64,000 nucleotides of DNA from DASXRU01 sp033856235 (GCA_033856235.1 JAWVFI010000085.1:5304-69303); one strand, 5' to 3'; counted from the first letter of the stretch, positions 25,149-33,877 are shown. Notes: generated by a model not told the origin, from the letters alone. Program-made: numbers and translations.

Positions 25149-27200
25149 TTAAGCGGCGGAGTGTGCGTCGGCCGTAGTCTGACTACTTATCTGATAGATG
25201 GCTTCCATGACTGAAGAGCGAACCTCTGGTGGAAGCGAGCCTCTAACTGCCAGGCGACGAAACGCCGGGAGGATTTCGTGCTGCCCACTCAAAGCCAGAA
25301 GCTTGACTACTGCAAGTCGGACTTCAACATTAGCATGCTCTTCAATCGCTCGGAGCAAAGGTTGTACTTCACCGGCTTTGGACATCAGGAACAGCAGAGA
25401 GAACGCATCATATGTTTTCTCTCGACTCTCTCCCGTAAGATTACCGATTGCTTCGGTAGCCAACCCCGATGACGCCAGGGCCGCGCCAATCTTACGGCGA
25501 CGCTCAGGGGTTCCTTCGCGCAGAGCACGCGTAAAGGAAGCTGCGCGGTCGGTCTGAAAACTGAACATTGCCCGGGCTGCCGCGTTCCTCACCTCAATTG
25601 CCGGGTCATCAAACGCTCCGGAGATATGGGCAAATGCGTCCTCGCCTCCCAATTGCGGCAGGGCCGTCACGGCGGCGCAACGATCGCTCACACTCTCGCT
25701 AGCAAGCATACTGAGCGTGGTGCCGGACACCGAAGAAGCCGGTACGTCCTCCGCAGCATCTGCTTGATTGCCACCAAACACGTGAAAGTCCTTGGTGGCG
25801 CTCTTGCCAGCCGGAAGATTTGCCGTCGGGTGCACCTGCATCGACGACTCAAATTCCTGATAGTCGATAAAGGTGCCTTCGGATTCGGCACTGGCACGAG
25901 TCTCAGTCTCTGGCAGAGTCAGTGGCGTCGCGCTCGCTGACTTTTGATCGCCCTCATCGATATTGACGTGGAACCACTCAGGTTCTGCTTGCTGAGCCGA
26001 GACTTCAGCCTCGCGACGGGCTTGCTCCTCGAGCTGCTGCCGCTCTGCTTCCATGGCCCGCAAGCGTGCTTCTTGTTCCGCAGCTCGTGCTGCCTCATCG
26101 GCCCGTCTCGCATCTTCCAGGGAACGGCGGCGTGCTTCTTCTTCCGCCTTTTGCCGTACGACTTCGGCTGCGTGCAGTTGAGCCTCCTGCTCGGATCGCC
26201 GCAGTGCTTCTGCCGCCGCTTTGCGACTCGCTTCCTCCTCAGTCTTGCGCAACGCTTCAGCTGCGCTGAAGCTTTCCTGCTCGGCCCGCAGCACCGCGAT
26301 TTGCTCTTTGATGACGGTGACCTTTAGTTCCGCGTTATGGCGGGCTTCTTCATCCTGGGCTTTGTATTTGTTCTCATTCTCGACCCGCTGGCGCTCTGCT
26401 TCCGCAAATTGATGAGCCGATAGTTCGTCAGCCGTCCGGCGGTTTTCCAACTCCGCGCGCCAACGCTCGTCTTCAGCCTGCCAACGAGCGGTTACTTCAG
26501 CCCGGCGGTTGACTTCGCCAGCCCGCAGACTCGCCAATTGTTCTTCCACCTTGCGAATCTCTTCCTCAGAACGGCGACGGGCAATTTCCTCTTCGGCGTG
26601 GCGGCGGGCCTCTAATTGTGCGGCCCGGCGTTCTTCCTCGGCTTGGCGGAGCTCGGCTTCTTCGGCGGTTTTCTTTTGCGCGGCCACTTCGAGTTGCCAC
26701 TTCTCTTCCTCAGCACGGCGAAGGGCTTCGAACTCGGAAGACCGGCTGACTTCCGCCACGGCCACTTGGACAGCTTCTTCCTCCAGTCGCTTGATCTCGC
26801 TCTCGCGACGTTGGCGGGCTTCAATTTCTGCGCGACGAGCTTCCTGTTGTGCTCGCAGTTGAGCGGCCTCTTTCTCCAAACGGCGGATCTTATCTTCGAT
26901 ATTATCCGTTGGCTCAGGCGTTACAGCCGCCTCCGACTGAAGAGTGGAACGCGAATCAGCAACCGCGAGAGGCGGTGCGACGGCAACATTTGATCTCGAT
27001 GGTTCGGCGGGCGCCGGCGCCGGCTGTTCATCCGTGACGGTTAGAATCGCAAGCAGTTCCTTCTTATGGTCGGCGAGCGCTGTCCGCATTTCCGGCGTGA
27101 GGGCACCTTTGGGGGCGTCCACAACCAGACGGTCATTTCCAGAAGCCTTCACCACGACTCCTGCCTGGCGTAATTCCGACAGCAAGTTATATGCACTCAT
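25149..27200 (-). CDS. TubC-like docking domain, long charged helix and HEAT-repeat protein
   Basis: 683 aa, soluble, no signal peptide. Residues about 3-53 (YNLLSELRQAGVVVKASG, then APKGALTPEMRTALADHKKE) strongly resemble the TubC N-terminal docking domain otherwise found on NRPS/PKS modules. Residues about 99-410 are an extremely Arg/Glu/Ala-rich helix (EEARRRSLEDARRADEAARA), likely coiled coil or single alpha-helix. A Pro/Ser linker leads to HEAT repeats at about 515-675 (DRCAAVTALPQLGGEDAFAH; EVRLAVVKLLALSGQHEILP). The last two repeats closely resemble the C-terminus of the protein at 28842-31187. It overlaps the upstream HEAT gene by ATGA. No catalytic motif is visible; a scaffold or adaptor role is inferred. 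Confidence 0.85.
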   Translation of the reverse strand: MSAYNLLSELRQAGVVVKASGNDRLVVDAPKGALTPEMRTALADHKKELLAILTVTDEQPAPAPAEPSRSNVAVAPPLAVADSRSTLQSEAAVTPEPTDNIEDKIRRLEKEAAQLRAQQEARRAEIEARQRRESEIKRLEEEAVQVAVAEVSRSSEFEALRRAEEEKWQLEVAAQKKTAEEAELRQAEEERRAAQLEARRHAEEEIARRRSEEEIRKVEEQLASLRAGEVNRRAEVTARWQAEDERWRAELENRRTADELSAHQFAEAERQRVENENKYKAQDEEARHNAELKVTVIKEQIAVLRAEQESFSAAEALRKTEEEASRKAAAEALRRSEQEAQLHAAEVVRQKAEEEARRRSLEDARRADEAARAAEQEARLRAMEAERQQLEEQARREAEVSAQQAEPEWFHVNIDEGDQKSASATPLTLPETETRASAESEGTFIDYQEFESSMQVHPTANLPAGKSATKDFHVFGGNQADAAEDVPASSVSGTTLSMLASESVSDRCAAVTALPQLGGEDAFAHISGAFDDPAIEVRNAAARAMFSFQTDRAASFTRALREGTPERRRKIGAALASSGLATEAIGNLTGESREKTYDAFSLLFLMSKAGEVQPLLRAIEEHANVEVRLAVVKLLALSGQHEILPAFRRLAVRGSLPPEVRSSVMEAIYQISSQTTADAHSAA

Positions 27201-28777
27201 ATTTCAATCACCTCTCGGTCAGGCTCGATAGCGGCTGAAGACAAATTCGGCGCAGCAAACTGTTCCAACTCCGGCGTCCGCGCTACTGGCTGTTCCACAG
27301 TTGCGCACGCTTCGATTGCATGGCGGATTACGGATGGTGGCACCTTACGATCCCGCTCAGTCCTTAGCATCTCATTCAAGGACGAAATAGCAGCGGGATC
27401 CCGCACATCAGCCAGGGCTTCGACCGCAGCGCGTCTTACCTCCGGCGCTTCATCCTCGAGGGCTGCGATTAGGTGGGGAGTAGCTTCGGAATCTCTGACC
27501 AAAGCCAGCTTGCGGGCCGCTGAGGCCCTTTCCGCCGGAGCTTCAGCCACGCGCAAATCCCTCGTCGCATCATCAAAGTAGCCACTGTTAATGAAGGCCT
27601 CGCGGGCACGGTCGCGCCGCTCGGGGTTGCGCCCTGCCAAGGCGGAAAGAAGTTCAGTTGCGATCACTTCTCGGGCGCCCGTATCCACGGTAGCGGTAGG
27701 TTTGTCATCGTATTTCCCTCCGGCCAGGATACTGCTCGCCTCAGCTTGCGCGCGCGCGACGTCAACATTCTCCAGCGGGGCGGCTGGTTCAACGCCGATT
27801 TGGCTGTCAGGGATCGGAGCTGAGGGCTTTGCTGGGCGAATTTCGGAGAATTGCTCGTTCGTTGTCGTCGGGGGAGTAAGAGCAGGTTTGCCTGCCTCGT
27901 CCTGGCTTTTAAGTTTGCGTGGCAAACGAACGATCTCTTTGGACCGGCGGGCCTTGGATCGCCGCGAGAGCCATACTGCAATGAGCAGCAGGGCTATCGT
28001 CAACCCGATGGCGATCGGCAACCAATTCAGTTTTGCCATTTCCGCGTAAAACTTTACGCGAGATCGCCAGTCGCCAGATCCAAGCCACGAATCACCGGGG
28101 GCCTGCGTGGTCGCGCTGTTTTGATTTGGTGAAGACGCGGATGGCGACGAGGAAGCTGTTGTCGAATTTCCAGCTGTCGTTGCGGGCGTGTTGGCGGAAT
28201 TGTTTCCTGATGGGGATGGCGCTTTTGCGTTTCCCGGGACACTAGCGGGAAGACTAGCGACGTCATTCGTGCCAGTGGGACTGGCTAAGGTCGATGCCGA
28301 AGGCGCTGTTAAGGAACCCTGAGCGCCCCTTGGAGTGGTAAAGATTACCTCCAGATGGTTCCCCTTTTGATCGACGCGAGCAGTCGTTCCTGGCTGGAGG
28401 TGGAACGAAAGCACCGAGCTGCCTCCACTTTTTTGGACACTGACATCTTCGAAGCCACGCGCCCGCAAGCTCGCCGCCTGGGAAACGTCCGTTGCCGGTA
28501 ACTTGACGTAAAACCGATCGCCCCGGCGATACGCTTCATACTCGTCCAATGTGGCTTCCGAGGAAACACTAACTCGGGAACCTTCCGGTGAGTCATTGGC
28601 GCGAACGCTTGCCGTATGCTTCTGAGGACCTGCGACTGGCTGCGCTTTGGAATTACGGTTACTTTGCGCACTAACGTCAGTTTCACCCGGGGAATTCCAG
28701 GGAATTAGCATGCTCAATAAAAACAGCATGCACAGTTTTCCAAGAGGGGGGTGTGAGCGGTTCATGTTTTTCATCAT
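27197..28777 (-). CDS. Membrane-spanning AMIN-like/HEAT-repeat protein
   Basis: 526 aa. A signal or anchor helix near residues 12-27 (LGKLCMLFLLSMLIPW) is followed by an extracytoplasmic beta-rich region at about 63-147 (SRVSVSSEATLDEYEAYRRG; GNHLEVIFTTP) that resembles AMIN domains of cell-envelope proteins. A Ser/Thr/Asn/Pro linker (150-235) leads to a transmembrane helix at 250-271 (NWLPIAIGLTIALLLIAVWL) and a basic stop-transfer (SRRSKARRSK). The C-terminal part is cytosolic and carries HEAT-like repeats (ERASAARKLALVRDSEATPH; VRRAAVEALADVRDPAAISS). Same architecture as the upstream gene. Overlaps the downstream gene by four bases. AMIN assignment is by pattern only. Confidence 0.8.
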   Translation of the reverse strand: MMKNMNRSHPPLGKLCMLFLLSMLIPWNSPGETDVSAQSNRNSKAQPVAGPQKHTASVRANDSPEGSRVSVSSEATLDEYEAYRRGDRFYVKLPATDVSQAASLRARGFEDVSVQKSGGSSVLSFHLQPGTTARVDQKGNHLEVIFTTPRGAQGSLTAPSASTLASPTGTNDVASLPASVPGNAKAPSPSGNNSANTPATTAGNSTTASSSPSASSPNQNSATTQAPGDSWLGSGDWRSRVKFYAEMAKLNWLPIAIGLTIALLLIAVWLSRRSKARRSKEIVRLPRKLKSQDEAGKPALTPPTTTNEQFSEIRPAKPSAPIPDSQIGVEPAAPLENVDVARAQAEASSILAGGKYDDKPTATVDTGAREVIATELLSALAGRNPERRDRAREAFINSGYFDDATRDLRVAEAPAERASAARKLALVRDSEATPHLIAALEDEAPEVRRAAVEALADVRDPAAISSLNEMLRTERDRKVPPSVIRHAIEACATVEQPVARTPELEQFAAPNLSSAAIEPDREVIEI

Positions 28778-28841
28778 CAGGGCAATTGAAGTGAAAAGAA
28801 TCGAATTACGCGGGTATTATGCAACGCCCTTGGCTTGCTTG

Positions 28842-31187
28842 TCACTTGGCGGAATTCTCAGGTTGCGCCTGATCAATCTTGTATATCACTTCCAAAATGG
28901 AGCCTCTCACGGCCTCGGGAATGTCATCCCGCCCAGCTAACTGTCGCAATCCCTGCACTGATGACGCATGAGCCGCCAGGCCCAATACGCGAACAGCACA
29001 CATCCGAACACCGTCGTCTTTGTGATTCTCAATGGCGTCGAAGATAGGTTGCGTTTCGTTTGCCTTTGCCAGCAAGGACACGAGCGAAAACGCTTCGTAG
29101 GCCTGCCGGCGATCATTACTGGCCAAACGATCGATAGCCTGCCCCACCATGCCGGCTTTGACACAGGCTTGGGCTACCTGTCCTAGCGTTTCATCGCTCG
29201 CGGTCTCAATCACTCGAACGTATGCGTCAGCGCGATCAAAACTCAAACCATTCAGGGAGCGGGCCGCGGCGGCGCGAACTTCTCTTGATTCGTCGGCCAC
29301 GGCGATCAGGATCGGAGCAAATCCAGATTCATGATCGATCGACCCGAGACAAGATACAGCCGCTGCTCGCACAGCCGCTTCGGGATCGCTCACGGCTATC
29401 GCTGCTAAAGCCTCGACTGACCGCTGCACAGGAAATTGAGCTAACTGCCGAACCGCAGTGGTACGCACCACGGGATCAGTATTCTCCAGAAGGGCGAGCG
29501 CTTCAATCAAAGCGCCATCTTCGACGAGGTCTGGTAGGTCATTCACAATCCCTGTCGCCTCAAGCATGGTGATTTCACCGGTGAACAAAGGGCTGTCCCC
29601 TGCCAGCAACGCCGGTTGCCCCGGCGTCACGTCAAAGAAATCAAAGCTTTCAACCGAACAGGCGCTGAGTGCGTTGCTTAAGAGGGTGTCGGGAATTGAT
29701 GGGTGGCGTCGGGCAACATCAAGCAACGCGCCTATCGCCGACGGCAATTTCAATGTACCTAAGCTGGTAATGCACTGGTTGCGAACGATGGGCTCATTGT
29801 CATAAAGCGCTTCCAGGAGGAACGGCAACGACGACGAAGCTCCAATCTCGCCGAGACTCCGGGCCGCGGATGCGCGTTCACAAACATCCTGGCCCAACAG
29901 CAAGGTCGCACTTTGACGGGCCACGAATCCGTACTCTTCAAGTGCCTGTCGAGCTCTGCGCCGTCCATCTTCGTCGGCCTGCGGCGAATTGAGAGCTTTG
30001 ATTAGCGCAACTTCCATTGCCCGTCGATCATCGGAAGCACGCGAAGCTAGCACATCCATTCGATGAGGCTGTCCGAGCACTAGCTTGCCAACTTCCTGAT
30101 CCACTCGATAAGCACCAAACAGAGAAGAACTCGCATAGGTATGCGGATTAGGCGACTTAACATCGGGTGTCGCCCCTGATTTGACGAGACTTAATGAGGG
30201 TTCAGCCGGCGTCGGCACGCTCAGATTGCTATTGTCTTTGATGGATTCCCGCTCCACCGGAGAACCCTCGATCGACGAAACACCTTGCGGGAATTCCACG
30301 TCGTCGGATTTGGCCGAGCTGCGGCGGCGAATAACGATTAGACCTACAATGCCAAGACATATGATTCCTATGACGCTTGGCCCGGAGAATAATAGCGATC
30401 CTTCAGCGCTTTCGGCTGGTGGCTGGTCCCCTACCGGTACATCAGGGTTAGTCGTCGAAACGACAACACTCGACGGATCGCCCGCCGTCACATCATCCTG
30501 GGCAGGAACAATAGGGGCCGCTGTGGCAGCACCCGAAGCTGGTGCAGCGGTAGTTTGAGGATTGGTCGATTGCACAGTCGATGCACCGGCGGATGAGGAG
30601 TTGCCGGAAGCACCAGATTCGCTTGAGACACCTGAAGGATTGCCCGCTCCCGAGCTTGCGCCCGGTGAACTTGCGGAGTTGTCACGTTCGCGGTTTGTGT
30701 TGTTGTCGGTTTGATCGGTGGCGAGAGATTCCGTGGTGTCCAAACTGCCGTCCACTTGCAAGGTGAGGCGATCTGACTGAGGTTGAACGGTTACATTAGC
30801 GCCGGGTTTCACTTGTACCACGACTTCGAGTGAATGTCCGACTTGCCTCACCTTCACACCTTTCGATCCCTTCACTTCCCCCTGTCCGTTATACGGAAAC
30901 GAAACGTGATAGCCCTCGCTGTCCTGCCATGTTTGCACCCGGCTAAGCGATGTATCTGCGGCGATTGTTACGGCCGCTCCACTCGACGTGCTTCGCGAGG
31001 AAACCGAAGCAACCGTCGCCGGCCCCTCTTTGGGACGTTGCGCACGCGAGGCGATATCAGGCATGAGCCCAATGATTGCCGCCAGCGCCCCAACTACGAG
31101 AAACAGTCTGGCCGATTTCACAAACCCCGATTTTGTATCTTTTGGCGGTTTACTTCCCGCAATTATGTTTTGTAGTAGGGCTCTCAT
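28842..31187 (-). CDS. Large membrane-spanning AMIN-like/HEAT-repeat protein
   Basis: 781 aa from the ATG at 31187; a TTG four codons upstream is possible. An N-terminal anchor/signal helix at about 25-46 (LFLVVGALAAIIGLMPDIA), an AMIN-like region at about 68-150 (VQTWQDSEGYHVSFPYNGQG; SLEVVVQVKPGANVTVQPQ), a Ser/Gly/Asn-rich linker (155-260), a transmembrane helix at 265-287 (SVIGIICLGIVGLIVIRRR), then a cytosolic domain with many HEAT repeats from about 390 to 775 (ERASAARSLGEIGASSSLPF; AAVRAAAVSCLGSIDHESGF). The C-terminal repeats match those of the soluble partner at 25149-27200. First HEAT gene after the response regulator. Function unknown. Confidence 0.82.
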   Translation of the reverse strand: MRALLQNIIAGSKPPKDTKSGFVKSARLFLVVGALAAIIGLMPDIASRAQRPKEGPATVASVSSRSTSSGAAVTIAADTSLSRVQTWQDSEGYHVSFPYNGQGEVKGSKGVKVRQVGHSLEVVVQVKPGANVTVQPQSDRLTLQVDGSLDTTESLATDQTDNNTNRERDNSASSPGASSGAGNPSGVSSESGASGNSSSAGASTVQSTNPQTTAAPASGAATAAPIVPAQDDVTAGDPSSVVVSTTNPDVPVGDQPPAESAEGSLLFSGPSVIGIICLGIVGLIVIRRRSSAKSDDVEFPQGVSSIEGSPVERESIKDNSNLSVPTPAEPSLSLVKSGATPDVKSPNPHTYASSSLFGAYRVDQEVGKLVLGQPHRMDVLASRASDDRRAMEVALIKALNSPQADEDGRRRARQALEEYGFVARQSATLLLGQDVCERASAARSLGEIGASSSLPFLLEALYDNEPIVRNQCITSLGTLKLPSAIGALLDVARRHPSIPDTLLSNALSACSVESFDFFDVTPGQPALLAGDSPLFTGEITMLEATGIVNDLPDLVEDGALIEALALLENTDPVVRTTAVRQLAQFPVQRSVEALAAIAVSDPEAAVRAAAVSCLGSIDHESGFAPILIAVADESREVRAAAARSLNGLSFDRADAYVRVIETASDETLGQVAQACVKAGMVGQAIDRLASNDRRQAYEAFSLVSLLAKANETQPIFDAIENHKDDGVRMCAVRVLGLAAHASSVQGLRQLAGRDDIPEAVRGSILEVIYKIDQAQPENSAK

Positions 31188-31301
31188 TGTATAAACCAAG
31201 AAGGAGGGACCTTGTTCCGTGGCGGTAGTGGTACTGATCTGCTAGCAGCGCTAAAAGATAGTCAACATCTGCCGGCTGGGGGAGCGCAGTGACGGAGTTG
31301 A

Positions 31302-32090
31302 TTAATGCTCGTCGCTGAACTTATAGCCAATGCCCCAAACGGTGAGAACCATTTGCGGGTTGTCGGGGTTATCCTCGACTTTGGCGCGGAGGCGGTTGAT
31401 GTGTGAATCGATCGTACGGTCATACCCTTCGTAGGAGTAGTCCCAAATCTTCTGCAGGAGGTACTTGCGGGGAAAGACCCGGCCGGGGTTGGAAGCGAAC
31501 AAACGAAGCAAGTCAAATTCCTTGGGTGTTAATTCCACTTGACGATCGCCAATGGTTACTTCGCGCCGGGCAGGATCGATGCGAAGCTTGCCCCGCAGAA
31601 TTGGCGCCTCTTTCTCAACATCTTCGGTAACGGCTGTTCGCGAACGGCGCAGAACTGACTTAATTCGCGCCTCGAGTTCTCGCAGGCTGAAAGGTTTGGT
31701 GATGTAGTCGTCGGCGCCCATTTCGAGGCCCAGGATCCTATCAACCACATCGTCCTTTGCGGTCAGCATGAGAATAGGTAACTGCGGACTTTTCTGTCTA
31801 AGTTCTTTGCAAACAGCCAACCCATCCATTTTTGGTAGCATTAAGTCCAAAACCACCACATCCGGGCGATTGTTTAGCGCCGACTGAATCCCTGCCGCCC
31901 CATCTTGAGCTGTGCTTACCTGGTAGCCAGCCCGGGAGAAATACTCGCTGACGGCGGCACAAATATTATCGTCGTCTTCGATGACGAGCATACTTGTTGC
32001 CTCTGTGGTTGAAACCGCTGCCGTTGCAGCGGTATTTCCGTCATTTGTGCCAAACGTATCGTGGTTCGCTTTATTCGTGATGGTCATCAC
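31302..32090 (-). CDS. Response regulator transcription factor, PhoB/OmpR family
   Basis: 262 aa. After a ~32-residue low-complexity N-terminal extension, the receiver domain (about 34-150) shows acidic pocket VIEDDDN, phospho-acceptor Asp82 in VVLDLMLPKMDG, Thr in MLTAKDD and Lys132 in YITKPFS. The winged-helix DNA-binding domain (about 165-260) has VELTPKEFDLLRLFASNPGR, YDRTIDSHINRLRAKVEDNP and VWGIGYKF. No histidine kinase gene is adjacent, so it is an orphan here. It is the first gene of the minus-strand run that continues into three HEAT-repeat genes, suggesting it controls or is co-expressed with them. Confidence 0.95.
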   Translation of the reverse strand: MMTITNKANHDTFGTNDGNTAATAAVSTTEATSMLVIEDDDNICAAVSEYFSRAGYQVSTAQDGAAGIQSALNNRPDVVVLDLMLPKMDGLAVCKELRQKSPQLPILMLTAKDDVVDRILGLEMGADDYITKPFSLRELEARIKSVLRRSRTAVTEDVEKEAPILRGKLRIDPARREVTIGDRQVELTPKEFDLLRLFASNPGRVFPRKYLLQKIWDYSYEGYDRTIDSHINRLRAKVEDNPDNPQMVLTVWGIGYKFSDEH

Positions 32091-32310
32091 CAGGCTGTGT
32101 CCACGAAGGGAGTGCAGGGGCTTTTGGGGGTTGCGCCCGTGGTGGGGGCGCTTCGCGGAGTTGAATATAGCAGGTAAAGACTTGCAAACTCAAGCATTAA
32201 GTTAACTAATTGACACAAAGTGCCTTTTCCCCATTTGCCCGCCTGTTCGCAGGCTTCTCCGCGTAGATCTCATGCCTAATCTTTAAAACCGGGGGCCCTC
32301 CCCCTCCGTA

Positions 32311-32339
32311 TTCACTTCCGCTGCGCCACTGGGTAATAT
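32311..32339 (+). promoter_or_regulatory. Sigma-70-type promoter candidate for the DinB-family gene
   Basis: TTCACT (32311-32316), 17-base spacer, TAATAT (32334-32339). Four of six -35 bases match and the -10 is close to consensus. The start codon lies 45 bases downstream behind a clear AAGGAGG ribosome site. Confidence 0.5.
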
Positions 32340-32384
32340 GAACAATCTCGCTAGTCGGAAACTTGCTCACAAGGAGGACTCTTA

Positions 32385-32858
32385 ATGACTGCTGCTGAAA
32401 GGAACGAATTGATCGCCAGATACAATGATGGTTATGGCGAGGTGTTGAAAGCACTCGAGGATTTTCCCGAAGACGCGCTGGCGCTAAACGTGATCCCTGG
32501 GAAGTGGAGCGCGAGAGAGATCGTCCACCATCTCGCTGACAGTGAAACCGTAAGCGCAATTCGCCTGAAACGACTCCTCGTGGAGGACAATCCTGTGATT
32601 CAGGGTTATGACCAGGATGCCTACGCGCTAAAACTGAAGTACAACTCCCGCGAAATCGGCCCGGCGCTCGAAGCTTTTCGTAGCGCACGCGATAACACAG
32701 CGCAAGTGATGGCTCTAATGTCGGAAGACGATTGGCACCGGCCAGGGACTCATTCTGAAAGCGGGACTTACTCGGTTGAAGACTGGCTGAGGATTTATGC
32801 AGCGCACCCTCATAACCACGCAGCGCAGATTCGTCGCTTGCGCGAATCTCTGGATTAG
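32385..32858 (+). CDS. DinB-family (DinB_2) protein
   Basis: 157 aa. A four-helix-bundle protein of the DinB/YfiT group. The metal-site histidines are visible: SAREIVHHLADSETVSAIRL near residues 44-60 and AAHPHNHAAQIRRLRESL near the C-terminus; PGKWSAREIVHHLADSE is typical of this family. These proteins are often thiol-dependent metalloenzymes (for example bacillithiol transferases), but substrate cannot be assigned here. Good Shine-Dalgarno (AAGGAGGA) upstream. It stands alone, transcribed divergently from the response regulator. Confidence 0.9.
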   Translation: MTAAERNELIARYNDGYGEVLKALEDFPEDALALNVIPGKWSAREIVHHLADSETVSAIRLKRLLVEDNPVIQGYDQDAYALKLKYNSREIGPALEAFRSARDNTAQVMALMSEDDWHRPGTHSESGTYSVEDWLRIYAAHPHNHAAQIRRLRESLD

Positions 32859-32882
32859 CAGTGCGCGTTTCTGTTTTATCTC

Positions 32883-32922
32883 GTCATGAATCTTGACAAA
32901 ATCATGACGTGACGAGCACAAT
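32883..32922 (+). promoter_or_regulatory. Candidate purC promoter with overlapping inverted repeat
   Basis: TTGACA at 32893-32898 and CACAAT at 32917-32922 are 18 bases apart. An inverted repeat GTCATGA-N12-TCATGAC (32883-32889, 32902-32908) brackets the -35, and an outer pair CTCGTC/GACGAG adds a second stem. The layout could be a repressor operator or the dinB transcript end; the sequence alone does not decide. Confidence 0.4.
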
Positions 32923-32960
32923 CCGGCTCGCCCTTACAAGCCAAACAAGAAATCAAAACC

Positions 32961-33860
32961 ATGCCAACTGCTGCGCCAGTAATTTCCACCACCCTGAACA
33001 GTCTTTTGCTTCTACGAAGAGGTAAGGTCCGGGATGTGTATGAGATCAGCGACGATCAATTGTTGATCGTGGCAACTGATCGCATTTCGGCCTTTGACTG
33101 TGTGCTACCGACACCAATAGCTCGAAAAGGCGAGGTCCTTACAGCCTTGTCCCGTTTTTGGTTTAGTAAGCTGGCGCACGTAGTTCCGAATCACCTGATC
33201 ACAACGAATTTGGCAGAAATGCCGACGGCAATTCGTGAGCAAGCTGCGGATCTGAAAGACCAATCCATGTTGGTTCGGCGCACAAATGTTTTTCCGGTTG
33301 AATGCGTCGTTCGCGGATACCTCGTAGGCTCCGGATGGAAGGATTACCTGCGCACCGGCGAAGTCTGTGGCCATCGCCTACCGGTTGGTTTGAAGGAATC
33401 GAACGAATTGGCTGAGCCCATATTTACCCCGGCTACGAAAGCTGAAACGGGGCATGACGAGAACATCAGTGAAAAGCAAATGGCTCAGTTGATCGGCGAC
33501 GAAGTTACAACAAAACTACGACAGATTTCATTGCGCCTTTACAACGAAGCCCGTGAGTACGCCCGTACAAGAGGGATAATTATTGCGGATACGAAGTTCG
33601 AATTCGGAACCGATCGAGAGGGTAACATCCTTTTGATCGACGAAGCTCTAACGCCTGACTCTTCTCGTTTCTGGCCGGCGGCGACCTACGAGCCAGGACG
33701 ACCCCAACCCTCATTCGATAAACAATTCGTACGCGATTATCTCGATCAACTTCAATGGGATAAACAACCTCCAGCTCCTCAATTACCTCCGGAAATCGCT
33801 AGCGCGACCACAGAACGCTACCTCGAAGCCTACAAGCTCCTCGTCGGAGCAGAGCTCTAG
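32961..33860 (+). CDS. purC: Phosphoribosylaminoimidazole-succinocarboxamide synthase (SAICAR synthetase)
   Basis: 299 aa, the longer eukaryote/actinobacterial-like form. It joins aspartate to CAIR in purine synthesis. Motifs: LLRRGKVRDVYEISDDQLLI, DRISAFDCVLPTPIARKGEV, PVECVVRGYLVGSGWKDYL, KAETGHDENISEKQM, then GIIIADTKFEFGTDREGNI and LIDEALTPDSSRFWPA. It is isolated from other pur genes in this window and is followed after 17 bases by a Fis-like HTH gene. Confidence 0.97.
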   Translation: MPTAAPVISTTLNSLLLLRRGKVRDVYEISDDQLLIVATDRISAFDCVLPTPIARKGEVLTALSRFWFSKLAHVVPNHLITTNLAEMPTAIREQAADLKDQSMLVRRTNVFPVECVVRGYLVGSGWKDYLRTGEVCGHRLPVGLKESNELAEPIFTPATKAETGHDENISEKQMAQLIGDEVTTKLRQISLRLYNEAREYARTRGIIIADTKFEFGTDREGNILLIDEALTPDSSRFWPAATYEPGRPQPSFDKQFVRDYLDQLQWDKQPPAPQLPPEIASATTERYLEAYKLLVGAEL

Positions 33861-33877
33861 TCCAAAAGGAGCGTTTC

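Noticed and set aside
32206..32688. 160-codon minus-strand frame over the DinB-family gene
   Set aside because: It is antisense to a well-supported gene and has no family features.
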